Shown: positions 16,406 through 24,860 of the stretch, in pieces
How positions within the stretch are numbered: the first letter of the stretch is position 1
Layout of the letters: each line of letters opens with the position of its first letter
Origin: an uncultured Nodularia sp.
GTDB taxonomy: Bacteria > Cyanobacteriota > Cyanobacteriia > Cyanobacteriales > Nostocaceae
DNA: 57,351 bases
Direction of reading: 5' to 3'
NCBI GenBank assembly: GCA_903911355.1
Contig: CAIWDD010000119.1
Span: 1-57,351, forward strand
Notes under the pieces: model-generated
Told to the model about the DNA's origin: nothing
The model's database searches: none
The model's input: only the letters and a program-made list of their open reading frames with translations
Translations under genes and position numbers: made by a program

Positions 16406-17710
16406 CTATTCAGGCACTATTGGCATACCATCTTTTAGATTCAAAACGCCTGAAGTAACAATTTTATCTTCTGGTTTTAATCCGGCCAAAACTTGGTAAT
16501 GATCATCTCTAATACTACCTAATTGCACCCGTCTTTGGCGAGCTATAAGTTGAGATATCCCTTGTGGTGATTCCTCTGTTGTCATCACATAGACAAAAGT
16601 TTCCCCACCTACGCGAAACACTGATTTGGTAGGGATTAATACCCCAGAACGCTGATTCCAAATCACTCTCGCCTGTACTAATTGATCAGGTCGTAACTGA
16701 CCTTCCGAATTATTAAAAAGTGCTTTAACCAAAACTTCTCGCCCCTCATTTTTAGCATCAGGAGTAATTGCAGATATTTTACTACTACTTATCACCTCAG
16801 CTTGTGGATTCAAGATTTCCACGGCCATTCCCTGACGTAATTGGGTGCTTTGTTCCACTGGGACAAAAATATGCAGTTCTAAGGGTTGATTCTGAGAAAC
16901 AGTAACTAGTGGTGTAGAAGTATTGACTAAATCACCTACTCTCACAGAAATATTACCAACTGTACCGCTAAAAGGTGCTGTAATTGTATAACTCTGGGGG
17001 TGGAGTCGTTGGTTGCGAATCTGGGACTGGGTTTGTTGCAAGGTTTTTTCAGCTTGTGAGATAGTCAGTTGCTCTGTTTGAATCTGAGCATTAATCGCCC
17101 CAAGATCAGCCTTAGTTGTAGCCACCCGATTAGCATACTGATTTCGCGCACGTCGAGATATAGCTCCCTGGGTTGCTAGGTAAGCATACTTTTGATAGTC
17201 CTCTTCGTGCAATTGTAAATCAGCAACTTGAGATTGGCGTGCTGCTTCCAGAGACTCAAGTTTAGCACGGGCATTTTCCCGTTGTAACACAGCAGCTTGA
17301 TAAGTAGCATTAAGCTCAATTGTTACTGGTCTAGAATCTACTTGGATAATTGCCGTTCTGGCTGTAACTTGATCCCCTGGTTTGAGAAATATTTGGGTAA
17401 CTTGTCCGGGAATTTTCGACTTGATCTCTACCGAACGCCCAGACTTTAAGCTAGCAACAAAATTTGAACTTTCATCGACTATACCAGAGCGTACTGTTAA
17501 CACCTTGACTCTGACGCCGGGAGTTTTAATATTAGTAGGTACTGCTTGATGTGTAGGAGTCAACACCCGCCAAAATATAGCGCTCCCACCTGCAATAATT
17601 AGTATAGAAGCTAACAATAATCCCTGCCATCTTCTCTCTGGGAACCCTGGCTGATATGACTTTGGCGAATGATTATCTCCAAAATTATTTGGCGGCTCAG
17701 GCAATGTCAT
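16406..17710 (-). CDS. RND-type efflux periplasmic adaptor (AcrA/HlyD family), orphan
   Basis: 434 aa. After a proline-rich cytoplasmic N-terminus comes one membrane helix (LLLASILIIAGGSAIFW), then SVEIKSKIPGQVTQIFLKPGDQV (first lipoyl half), a coiled-coil hairpin at about 130-225, TITAPFSGTVGNISVRVGD (second lipoyl half), a beta-barrel and a membrane-proximal domain ending in VTSGVLNLKDG. This is the layout of adaptors that pair with RND pumps. No RND pump or outer-membrane channel gene is adjacent, so the partner is unknown. The gene is convergent with the DevC-like gene. Confidence 0.85.
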   Translation of the reverse strand: MTLPEPPNNFGDNHSPKSYQPGFPERRWQGLLLASILIIAGGSAIFWRVLTPTHQAVPTNIKTPGVRVKVLTVRSGIVDESSNFVASLKSGRSVEIKSKIPGQVTQIFLKPGDQVTARTAIIQVDSRPVTIELNATYQAAVLQRENARAKLESLEAARQSQVADLQLHEEDYQKYAYLATQGAISRRARNQYANRVATTKADLGAINAQIQTEQLTISQAEKTLQQTQSQIRNQRLHPQSYTITAPFSGTVGNISVRVGDLVNTSTPLVTVSQNQPLELHIFVPVEQSTQLRQGMAVEILNPQAEVISSSKISAITPDAKNEGREVLVKALFNNSEGQLRPDQLVQARVIWNQRSGVLIPTKSVFRVGGETFVYVMTTEESPQGISQLIARQRRVQLGSIRDDHYQVLAGLKPEDKIVTSGVLNLKDGMPIVPE

Positions 17711-17883
17711 GGCTAACTAAATATAAATAACTCAATAGTAAGTCATGATTCGATATTTTGCCATCATAACCATTCATTTAGTATCATACTTAATTAAAAA
17801 TTTTGTGTAATGTATCTCAATATAATCTTGAATTAATTATCTCTAAATCTATCCCCGGTTCAATAATTAACAAGATTATTAAG

Positions 17884-17906
17884 CCCTCCCCTAGTTCAGG
17901 AGAGGG
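17884..17906. repeat. Small imperfect hairpin repeat
   Basis: CCCTC..CCT, loop AGTTC, AGG..GAGGG forms an imperfect stem within the 271-bp gap between the adaptor and beta-lactamase-like genes. It looks like the common cyanobacterial CCCTCTCC/GGAGAGGG repeat. No T tract, so a terminator role is doubtful. The rest of the gap shows no gene. Confidence 0.35.
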
Positions 17907-17981
17907 TGGGGGTGAGGGTTGATAAATCCTCAGAAAAACAGATTAATATTCCCTTGTATCTGTGTTCTTACCAATGAGGAA

Positions 17982-18920
17982 TTATAAATTACTCATCCCC
18001 TTGGCAAATAGCCCAGAAATAAAAGGTAAGATATCCCGGCGTTTGGCGTTAGCTTTACCTTCAGTAAATACAACTAAGATGTAGGGAAGCTGTTCTGATA
18101 ACTCAATATAAGCTGCGTCATGACGAACTTGACTGGTCCAACCGGCTTTTGACCAGATTTGAGTATTTTGGGGAAGTCCACCCCCCAAAAAACCTGTTAC
18201 CTGATCCTCTTCTACATCGGTGGGTAAATGATTGGGGTTAAGACTACGTTTGAGCAAATTCATCATGGCTTGCGATCGCTTACTAGACACTGCCACGCCG
18301 CCCACAATACTATGAATTAGCCTGGCCACCGCATTAGTGGTCACCATATTGCGATTATCGAGGATCTCCCCATAAAATGCTCGTTCTCTACCATAGGGAC
18401 CATCACCCCAAGTTTTTTGACAAATATTAATTGTCTCCAACTCTTCCCAACCCAAAGACTGGTAATAGCGGTTAATAATATGACGTTGATATTTCCAAGT
18501 TTCAAACGGTCCAGTTGGTAACTCTGGTCCGGAAGTAGTACCACTGAGGATATCTACAATTAAGCTAGTAGCATCATTGCTAGAGTCCACAATCATATCA
18601 CTTAAGGCGCGTTCCAACTCCTGACAGGGTGGGGTCATACCTTTTTCCAGCCATTCGTGGACAGCGACTAAATAAAACAATTTGACCACGCTAGCGGGAT
18701 AAATTCGCTCAACCCCCCTATAAGTAAAACCACGAGCTGTATGGCTCCAAAAAGCATCAGGAGTCAAAGCACCACCAGTATTTACTGGTACTGGAGGATC
18801 ATAAACAATCCAAGTTATAGCCACTTGGTTACGGGCTAAAGTGGGAAATGTTGCCCAAGTTGCCTCTAAAATATCATTACCAAGATTTTCGAGTTGTTCG
18901 TCTTTTCTAAAGAAAATCAT
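17982..18920 (-). CDS. Class A beta-lactamase-like serine hydrolase
   Basis: 312 aa. The penicillin-recognising triad is present: Ser77-x-x-Lys80 in YPASVVK, an SxN-type motif in VDSSNDAT (113-115), and a KAG box in IWSKAGWTS in place of KTG. No clear signal peptide is visible, so the true start may be different or the protein may be cytoplasmic. Members of this cyanobacterial group are annotated as beta-lactamases, but peptidoglycan or ester hydrolysis is equally possible. Its start lies 6 bp from that of the divergent NlpC/P60 gene, so the two promoters must overlap the opposite coding regions. Confidence 0.7.
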   Translation of the reverse strand: MIFFRKDEQLENLGNDILEATWATFPTLARNQVAITWIVYDPPVPVNTGGALTPDAFWSHTARGFTYRGVERIYPASVVKLFYLVAVHEWLEKGMTPPCQELERALSDMIVDSSNDATSLIVDILSGTTSGPELPTGPFETWKYQRHIINRYYQSLGWEELETINICQKTWGDGPYGRERAFYGEILDNRNMVTTNAVARLIHSIVGGVAVSSKRSQAMMNLLKRSLNPNHLPTDVEEDQVTGFLGGGLPQNTQIWSKAGWTSQVRHDAAYIELSEQLPYILVVFTEGKANAKRRDILPFISGLFAKGMSNL

Positions 18921-18926
18921 TGCAGA

Positions 18927-19631
18927 ATGCTCTCTAATTCAGAATCCCCAATCCTCAAGACATCGGCTCAAGAATACCAGTGTATTGCTAATTTGAATTT
19001 ATATGATTCTCCTGAATGTACAACCCTGAGCACTCAAGCAGCTTCAGGGCGACATTTGCGGAGCACATTAAATCATCAGTTCTCAGCATTTGAGGTGTAT
19101 TTATGTGAAGATGACTATCCAGGGTGGGTATCTTTTGCCGACTTGGATATATTACAACCTGCTACCACATTTTATCAGGCCAAATCATTTTCTCAGTCTG
19201 AGATTACAAAATTACTCCCTAATGTGATTAGTTTTACCCAAAAAGCCATGGAACAGTCTAATTATTATCTGTGGGGTGGTACAGTCGGTCCGAATTACGA
19301 CTGTTCCGGGTTAATGCAGGCGGCGTTTTTGTCGGTAGGGATTTGGTTACCCAGAGATGCTTATCAACAGGAAGCTTTTACCCAGAAAATTAATCTAAAT
19401 GAATTACAACCAGGGGATTTAGTTTTTTTCGGTACTGTCAAAAAAGCCACTCATGTAGGGCTATATTTAGGCGATAATTATTACATTCATAGTTCGGGAA
19501 AGGACCAGGGACGCAATGGTATTGGCATTGATATTCTCTCGGAACAGGGGGATAGGGTAAGTCAGTCATATTATCACCAGCTGCGGGGTGCAGGTCGGGT
19601 GATTCAGAGTTATCAACCACACAGAAACTAA
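18927..19631 (+). CDS. NlpC/P60 cell-wall endopeptidase with N-terminal SH3-like domain
   Basis: 234 aa from the ATG at 18927. An N-terminal bacterial-SH3-like half (about residues 15-95) precedes an NlpC/P60 domain with catalytic Cys in NYDCSGLMQAAF, His in ATHVGLYLG and a third polar residue in YYIHSSG. Architecture and size match the Anabaena and Nostoc gamma-D-glutamyl-L-diamino-acid endopeptidases whose structures are known, which cut the peptide stem of peptidoglycan fragments. There is no signal peptide, consistent with a recycling enzyme. A TTG at 18894 would overlap the divergent gene and is less likely. The glycosyltransferase starts 10 bp after its stop. Confidence 0.88.
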   Translation: MLSNSESPILKTSAQEYQCIANLNLYDSPECTTLSTQAASGRHLRSTLNHQFSAFEVYLCEDDYPGWVSFADLDILQPATTFYQAKSFSQSEITKLLPNVISFTQKAMEQSNYYLWGGTVGPNYDCSGLMQAAFLSVGIWLPRDAYQQEAFTQKINLNELQPGDLVFFGTVKKATHVGLYLGDNYYIHSSGKDQGRNGIGIDILSEQGDRVSQSYYHQLRGAGRVIQSYQPHRN

Positions 19632-19641
19632 GGACGTTAAT

Positions 19642-20655
19642 ATGAGGAGTGGGTTAATTTCCCAGGGTTTAAATCGGGAAAATGGTTCAAGTGGGGTAGT
19701 TGTCCCCGATGTTTCGGTGGTAGTACCAGTGCGGGATGAGGTGGAAAGTTTACCACTTTTGCTCGCAGCGATCGCTACTAGTGTCAGCGCCAGTAATTTC
19801 AGTTATGAAATCATTTGCGTGGATGATGGTTCTACAGACGGATCGGCGGAATTTCTCAAGTCACAAGCCTTAATACGTAGTGATTTAAAGTCTGTCTTAT
19901 TGCGGCGTAATTACGGGCAAAGTGCAGCAATGGCCGCTGGGTTTAATTATGCGATCGGTAAAGTGATTGTCACATTGGATGCTGATTTGCAAAATGATCC
20001 GGCGGATATCCCCTTATTATTAGCTAAATTGGCAGAAGGCTATGATTTAGTGAGCGGTTGGCGACATCAACGCCAAGATGCTTTAGTTTCCCGCCTAATT
20101 CCTTCTCAAGTTGCTAATTGGCTAATTAGCAAGGTGACGGAAGTCAAGTTACATGATTATGGTTGTTCCCTCAAGGCTTATCGGTCGGAAGTTGTAGCTG
20201 ATATGAATCTCTACGGGGAACTGCACCGATTTTTACCGGCTTTGGCTTACATTGAGGGGGCGCGAATTACTGAAATTCCCGTAGGTCATCATGCGCGGCG
20301 TTTTGGTCGCAGTAAGTATGGTATTTGGCGAACCTTTCGCGTCATGATGGATTTGTTAACTATTTACTTCATGAAGAAGTTTCTCACCCGTCCCATGCAC
20401 GTTTTTGGGTTACTGGGATTGGGATCTATAGTTACAGGTATGCTGCTGGGTATTTACTTGAGTTTTATTAAATTGGCTTTAGGGGAGTCAATTGGTAGTC
20501 GCCCTTTGTTAATTTTGGCGGTGCTGCTTTTAGTGACTGGGATGCAGTTGTTTTGCTTTGGTCTGTTGGCTGAGTTATTGATGCGTACTTACCATGAATC
20601 CCAAGGTCGTCCCATCTATCGGGTGCGGGAAGTAGTAGCCAAAAATGTTAAGTAA
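19642..20655 (+). CDS. Family 2 glycosyltransferase, DPM1/GtrB-like, membrane-anchored
   Basis: 337 aa. The GT-A domain has VSVVVPVRDEVESLP, the nucleotide-binding EIICVDDGSTDGS, LRRNYGQSAAMAAGF and the metal-binding DADLQNDP. Two C-terminal membrane helices (GLLGLGSIVTGMLLGIYLSF and LLILAVLLLVTGMQLFCFG) anchor it, as in polyprenyl-phosphate glycosyltransferases. It probably moves a sugar from a nucleotide donor to undecaprenyl phosphate on the cytoplasmic face. An AAGGA ribosome binding site precedes the ATG, and close spacing to the endopeptidase gene suggests an operon. Confidence 0.88.
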   Translation: MRSGLISQGLNRENGSSGVVVPDVSVVVPVRDEVESLPLLLAAIATSVSASNFSYEIICVDDGSTDGSAEFLKSQALIRSDLKSVLLRRNYGQSAAMAAGFNYAIGKVIVTLDADLQNDPADIPLLLAKLAEGYDLVSGWRHQRQDALVSRLIPSQVANWLISKVTEVKLHDYGCSLKAYRSEVVADMNLYGELHRFLPALAYIEGARITEIPVGHHARRFGRSKYGIWRTFRVMMDLLTIYFMKKFLTRPMHVFGLLGLGSIVTGMLLGIYLSFIKLALGESIGSRPLLILAVLLLVTGMQLFCFGLLAELLMRTYHESQGRPIYRVREVVAKNVK

Positions 20656-20699
20656 CGTAACAATATGAGAAATAATCTAACAATAAACTGACATTTATT

Positions 20700-21929
20700 T
20701 TGAAAGTTCTTCAGACCTTAGACAGCCAACTCAGACGTAACCTGGTGATTTTGTTTACCGCAGGTTTATTATTCTGGTCTAGCCTTGCCTCATTATTACC
20801 CACTTTGCCCCTATATATCGAAGATATTGGCGCTACCAGTCAAGAGATTGGCATTGTTATGGGCAGTTTTGCCATCGGGATGCTACTATTTCGCCCTTGG
20901 TGTAGCAGTTTAGCAGACCGTCGGGGTCGTAAGATTGTCTTGCTCATTGGGATGTCAGCAGTGGCTATTGCACCTCTGGGTTATGTGTTAGCAAAGTCAA
21001 TTATCCCATTAATGGTGTTACGCGCCTTTCACGGTATCAGTATTGCGGCTTTTGGTACTGCTTATGTAGCATTGGTGGGAGATTTAGCCCCTCCCGAAAA
21101 TCGCGGTGAGGTGATTGGCTACATGAGTTTAGTCAATCCCCTTGGTGTGGCTATTGGGCCAGCTATGGGGGGATATTTACAAGCTGCTGCTGGTTATACT
21201 CCCTTATTTCTGTTGTCCGCGGCTTTGGGTTTTGCGGGAATGTTATGTATTGTCCCCCTGGGGAATCCATCTGTGGCTCACCAGCTGGACAATAACCCTG
21301 AAAATAATCTATTCTGGCGATTATTATGGGCTCCTCGTGTGCGTGTTCCGGCAATAGTCATGCTGTTGATTGGTATGGTTTTAGGAACTTTACATACTTT
21401 TGTGCCTTTATTTATCAAATCCACTAATGTAGATTTGAACCCAGGACTATTTTACACAGTAGCGGCGATCGCCAGTTTTCATGTCAGGCTATTTATTGGC
21501 CGTGCTTCTGATAAATATGGACGGGGTTTATTTATCACCCTGAGCTTAATTGCCTTCACCTTAGCTATGGTTGGTATATGGCGAGCTAACAGCGCCCCTA
21601 TTTTCTTAGTCTCAGCATTTGTCGAAGGTGCTGCTTCGGGAACTGTAATTCCCATGATGGCGGCGATGATGACAGACCGCGCCCAACCCCACGAACGCGG
21701 GCGAATCTTTGGGGTATCTTTAGTAGGATTAGATATTGGTATTGGGGTCGCGGGTCCGGTTCTCGGTGCGATTGCTGAACAAGTAGGTTACCGCCAGATG
21801 TTTGGTTATGGTGCTGCTTTGACTTTTCTAGCCATGATTATATTTGTCACCCAGTCCAGTCATAACCTGAATAATTCTCTCCGCTTTGCCTTGGGGCGTG
21901 GTGAAGATAGTTACGCATTAGATAGATAA
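20700..21929 (+). CDS. Major facilitator superfamily transporter
   Basis: 409 aa with about twelve hydrophobic segments. The MFS loop 2-3 signature is visible as SLADRRGRKIVLL, and a second copy in the other half as GRASDKYGRGLF. The C-terminal half carries AAMMTDRAQPHERGRIFGV, typical of drug/sugar:proton antiporters. No substrate can be assigned. No ATG is present at the 5' end; TTG at 20700-20702 is the likely start, 44 bp after the glycosyltransferase gene. Confidence 0.85.
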   Translation: MKVLQTLDSQLRRNLVILFTAGLLFWSSLASLLPTLPLYIEDIGATSQEIGIVMGSFAIGMLLFRPWCSSLADRRGRKIVLLIGMSAVAIAPLGYVLAKSIIPLMVLRAFHGISIAAFGTAYVALVGDLAPPENRGEVIGYMSLVNPLGVAIGPAMGGYLQAAAGYTPLFLLSAALGFAGMLCIVPLGNPSVAHQLDNNPENNLFWRLLWAPRVRVPAIVMLLIGMVLGTLHTFVPLFIKSTNVDLNPGLFYTVAAIASFHVRLFIGRASDKYGRGLFITLSLIAFTLAMVGIWRANSAPIFLVSAFVEGAASGTVIPMMAAMMTDRAQPHERGRIFGVSLVGLDIGIGVAGPVLGAIAEQVGYRQMFGYGAALTFLAMIIFVTQSSHNLNNSLRFALGRGEDSYALDR

Positions 21930-21946
21930 TTCTAAGTATACAAAAA

Positions 21947-21980
21947 GCAGAAGCGACTTTTAAAAGTTACTTCCGCCTTT
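21947..21980 (+). terminator. Hairpin terminator after the MFS gene
   Basis: A 15-bp stem with two mismatches and one G-T pair runs from 21947 to 21976 (GCAGAAG...CTTCCGC, tip TTTTAAAA), followed by CTTTCT. It lies between the MFS stop codon and the 3' end of the tRNA gene, so it could serve both convergent transcripts. Confidence 0.5.
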
Positions 21981-21985
21981 CTCAA

Positions 21986-22059
21986 CGGGCGAGGAGGGAT
22001 TCGAACCCCCGACACCGTGGTCCGTAGCCACGTGCTCTAGTCCACTGAGCTACACACCC
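21986..22059 (-). tRNA. trnR-ACG: tRNA-Arg (anticodon ACG)
   Basis: 74 nt without encoded CCA. D stem GCTC/GAGC, anticodon stem CGTGG/CCACG with loop CTACGGA (anticodon ACG, read as ICG after deamination), variable loop GTGTC, T stem GGGGG/CCCTC with loop TTCGAAT. The acceptor strand GGGTGTG opposite CTCGCCC leaves one T-T mismatch at 6-67 and a T-G at 4-69, so the acceptor stem is weaker than usual; discriminator base G. It is probably functional, since all other arms are regular. Confidence 0.95.
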
Positions 22060-22221
22060 TTACAACAAAATAATCTTAACACTACTATTAAAATAATGCA
22101 AGGCCATTTTTTATTTAATTCTGCCGAACTAACACACCTGAATCATGAGGGGTAAGCACAGATGGTGAATGTGTCTGCTAAAGTTGAGTAAGTACATGGC
22201 TCAAGTCTCAAATAAATCCTT

Positions 22222-22479
22222 ATGCCTCCTCGTTGGCCTCGCAAACCCGACCGCAAAGATCCAGATTTCCGCAAGTTAGATGACCGGATGAATTTTGCTG
22301 TCCATGTAGCATTGACTACGGCTGTTAACTCCGGTTTATGGTTTGTCCACAACTTAAAATCTGCCACCTGGGAATGGCTACCCTGGTTAACCGCAGGTTG
22401 GATATTAGTATTGTTGGTGCATCTGATTTATATTAGTGCGATCGCCAACTATAGCGAAACTCCACCCAAATCTACCTGA
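22222..22479 (+). CDS. 2TM-domain small membrane protein
   Basis: 85 aa. A basic N-terminus (PPRWPRKPDRKDPDFRKLDDR) is followed by two hydrophobic segments, FAVHVALTTAVNSGLWFVHNL and WLPWLTAGWILVLLVHLIYI, the pattern of the 2TM domain family. The role is unknown; in other bacteria this domain is found alone or fused to histidine kinases. It stands alone downstream of the tRNA gene. Confidence 0.7.
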   Translation: MPPRWPRKPDRKDPDFRKLDDRMNFAVHVALTTAVNSGLWFVHNLKSATWEWLPWLTAGWILVLLVHLIYISAIANYSETPPKST

Positions 22480-22597
22480 AGATTGATTATTGCGGCTAGG
22501 GGATTGTAACCTGTGGTGGTAGATCCCAATACATAATTGTGCGATCATGCGAGAAACCCTGACATTTAACGCTCTTTGTTGATATAAGGTGATTTTT

Positions 22598-22906
22598 ATG
22601 GCTACAACCAACACCGCTGAAATACTGGAAGCCCTAGCTGCTGAAATTGGCGAAGCGGTATATATAGATATTGCCAAATGGCATCTTTATTTATCTGATG
22701 CCAAACTACATACTGTAGTTGCTGAAAAAATGTACCCGTTAATTACTTCCCATACTGTCAATGAAGACAGAGTTATAGCGATCTTAACATCTATCCCGGT
22801 CAAAATTGGCGGTGGGAGGAAAGAATTACCTTTAAATGATCTCCTCCCACTACAATGTCAAGTAAACTTGGTAGATATTTTAGAGAAATATCAACGCCAG
22901 ATTTAA
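22598..22906 (+). CDS. DUF3181-like cyanobacterial protein
   Basis: 102 aa from the ATG at 22598; an AAGG ribosome binding site 8 nt upstream decides this start. The acidic helical N-terminus EILEALAAEIGEAVYIDIAKWHLYL and the tail LLPLQCQVNLVDILEKYQRQ fit a small cyanobacterial family that I recall as DUF3181. Soluble, no membrane segment. Function unknown. It is followed 94 bp later by another small conserved gene. Confidence 0.65.
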   Translation: MATTNTAEILEALAAEIGEAVYIDIAKWHLYLSDAKLHTVVAEKMYPLITSHTVNEDRVIAILTSIPVKIGGGRKELPLNDLLPLQCQVNLVDILEKYQRQI

Positions 22907-23000
22907 GTTCTGCTCAGTTGAGGTGAGGCGGTATATCTTCCCCAACAAAAGGATGAGGGGTATTTTCCATTGTACCTTCAAATTTATTGAGGTCATGAAT

Positions 23001-23231
23001 ATGTTTTTACAACTCAAAGATTCAGGTGATCTTATTAAAGTCCTTGATTTTCAGGAATTAATTGATCCTAATAGTCGGGTCATCCGCGCCCAAGACCAAT
23101 TAGGTCAAGAAGAACAAGAACCGGAAACCTATCAAAAACAGAATCTTGTATTTCCCTCTGGTGAAAGCCTACCGCTTTGTTGGGTTGATCCCAATTATCG
23201 ACATCCTCAACTTTGCACCTCTGCTCACTAA
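23001..23231 (+). CDS. Small conserved cyanobacterial protein, function unknown
   Basis: 76 aa from the ATG at 23001, chosen because GAGG at 22989-22992 gives 8-nt spacing; the ATG at 22995 would be too close. The start MFLQLKDSGDLIKVLDFQEL is followed by an acidic Gln/Glu-rich middle and LPLCWVDPNYR. I do not recognise a catalytic motif. It converges with the ABA4-like gene, with 2 bp between the stops. Confidence 0.6.
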   Translation: MFLQLKDSGDLIKVLDFQELIDPNSRVIRAQDQLGQEEQEPETYQKQNLVFPSGESLPLCWVDPNYRHPQLCTSAH

Positions 23232-23233
23232 CT

Positions 23234-23704
23234 CTAATTACTGGAAGAAACCGCTGGTTCTCCCACATCCTTAGTCTGTGAATTGGGTAAAAATGCCCTA
23301 GTAATCCAGTAGGTGACTATATGAGACAATAAACCCAGCGGTCCAGCAAACAAACATAAAAGCAGAGAATGAATTGTCCAGATACCTGTTTTCTGACCCT
23401 CTAAATATATCCAACGACCCACAAATAAATCCATCACCAGGAAATGAATCCATCCTGTTGCAGCTGCTGTTTCATCAGTGAAAAATCGCGCAATATCTGC
23501 TAACTGGGGATTAGATAAAGCCGCGGCATTTTCTGGGGTAATACTATTGACAAACAGATACAAATATGCACTAGCTAAAACTACAAAAGGTAGATATGAT
23601 GCCATTACCCACCGTGTAAACTTCCAGTTAGGTAAGAAAGTCATTAACAACCAAAAGGGTAAAACGAAAATATTGGCAATGTCAAATAGTTGAGAGATAT
23701 TCAT
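23234..23704 (-). CDS. ABA4-like membrane protein (DUF4281)
   Basis: 156 aa with four hydrophobic segments: IANIFVLPFWLLMTFLP, WVMASYLPFVVLASAYLYLF, GWIHFLVMDLFVGRWIYLEG and LLLCLFAGPLGLLSHIVTYW. The H-F-L-x-x-D-L-F-x-G-R-W block is diagnostic of the ABA4 family. Plant ABA4 is needed for neoxanthin formation; the cyanobacterial role is not settled but is probably linked to carotenoids or thylakoids. It starts 14 bp after the stop of the COG0523 GTPase gene and is probably in its operon. Confidence 0.82.
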   Translation of the reverse strand: MNISQLFDIANIFVLPFWLLMTFLPNWKFTRWVMASYLPFVVLASAYLYLFVNSITPENAAALSNPQLADIARFFTDETAAATGWIHFLVMDLFVGRWIYLEGQKTGIWTIHSLLLCLFAGPLGLLSHIVTYWITRAFLPNSQTKDVGEPAVSSSN

Positions 23705-23718
23705 ACAATTTGGGGTGA

Positions 23719-24759
23719 TTATAAAGCTACTAATTGAGATGCTATTTCCGCAGGTTTCAAATCACGACCAATGAAAACTAAACTGGTTTGTTTAGGTTCT
23801 TGGACTTTCCAGGGGCGATCGTAGAATTTGTCAAACCGCGTTCCTACACCTTGCATTACTAAGCGCATAGATTTATTCGGTACGGAGACAAAGCCTTTAA
23901 TCCGATAGATTTCTTGTTGATGTGCTAGTTGTTGCAGTTGCTGTTGTAGCTTGTCCGGGTCAAAGCTCCGGTCTAATACTACGTGAGTTGAGGTAATTTC
24001 TTCGTCGTGTTCGTGGTCTTCCTCCGTGTCGTGATGACTGGGACGACTATCTAAATTATCTTCAACTGCGGCTTGAAATCCCAGTAAGATGGAAGCATCC
24101 ACTTGACCGCGATCGCTTTCCACAATCTTCACCACTCTGGGTAACTCTTGCTTAATTAGTTCCTCAACTTCCAGCTTTGTCTCCAGATCCACTAAATCAG
24201 TTTTATTCAACACCACCAAATCTGCACAGGCCAATTGGTCTTCAAATAGTTCTTGTAAGGGTGTTTCATGTTCTAGGCTATCATCTGCTTGGCGTTGAGC
24301 AGCTATAGCCTCTGGGTCGCTAGCAAATGTACCTGATGCTACCGCCGCACAGTCTACCACAGTAATTACCGCATCCACTGTAGCAGCGGCGCGAATTTCT
24401 TGCCAGCGAAAGGCTTTAACTAAAGGTTTCGGTAAAGCTAAACCAGAAGTTTCAATCAAAATACAGTCAATGCTATCTCGTCGCTTAATTAACTGCTGCA
24501 TCGTGGGATAAAACTCTTCTTGCACAGTACAGCATAAGCAGCCGTTAGTTAACTCAAAGATATTACTCCCCTGTTCCCCATCTTCAGGGCAAATCTCACA
24601 GGATTTTAACAACTCACCATCAATACCCAGTTCCCCAAACTCATTGACTAACACCGCAATACGGCGACCTTGGTTGTTTTGTAGTAGGTGGCGAATTAGG
24701 CTAGTCTTACCACTGCCTAAAAAACCTGTAATCACTGTTACTGGTATTTTACCGGACAT
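23719..24759 (-). CDS. COG0523 GTPase (CobW/ZNG-type metallochaperone)
   Basis: 346 aa. G1 GFLGSGKTSL (12-21), the metal-binding CLCC (74-77) within NGCLCCTV, NKTD specificity loop in LVVLNKTDLVD, then a His/Asp/Glu-rich linker (SHHDTEEDHEHDEE) and the CobW C-terminal domain with IYRIKGFVSV. Family members deliver zinc or another metal to client enzymes using GTP. The His-rich linker supports metal binding. No Zur-type box that I can defend is visible upstream. It is divergent from the RelE-helicase gene, 101 bp between starts. Confidence 0.9.
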   Translation of the reverse strand: MSGKIPVTVITGFLGSGKTSLIRHLLQNNQGRRIAVLVNEFGELGIDGELLKSCEICPEDGEQGSNIFELTNGCLCCTVQEEFYPTMQQLIKRRDSIDCILIETSGLALPKPLVKAFRWQEIRAAATVDAVITVVDCAAVASGTFASDPEAIAAQRQADDSLEHETPLQELFEDQLACADLVVLNKTDLVDLETKLEVEELIKQELPRVVKIVESDRGQVDASILLGFQAAVEDNLDSRPSHHDTEEDHEHDEEITSTHVVLDRSFDPDKLQQQLQQLAHQQEIYRIKGFVSVPNKSMRLVMQGVGTRFDKFYDRPWKVQEPKQTSLVFIGRDLKPAEIASQLVAL

Positions 24760-24860
24760 TATATACTACCTTTACTCCCTACGCGACAAAAATTATATAC
24801 TCATGATAAACTGGAACTTAGACTAAATTTTTACATAGTTGACATTACTTCGAGTATTTC

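Noticed and set aside
24839-24844. TTGACA as -35 box of the helicase gene
   Set aside because: It lies only 17 bp before the ATG, so the -10 box would fall inside the coding region.
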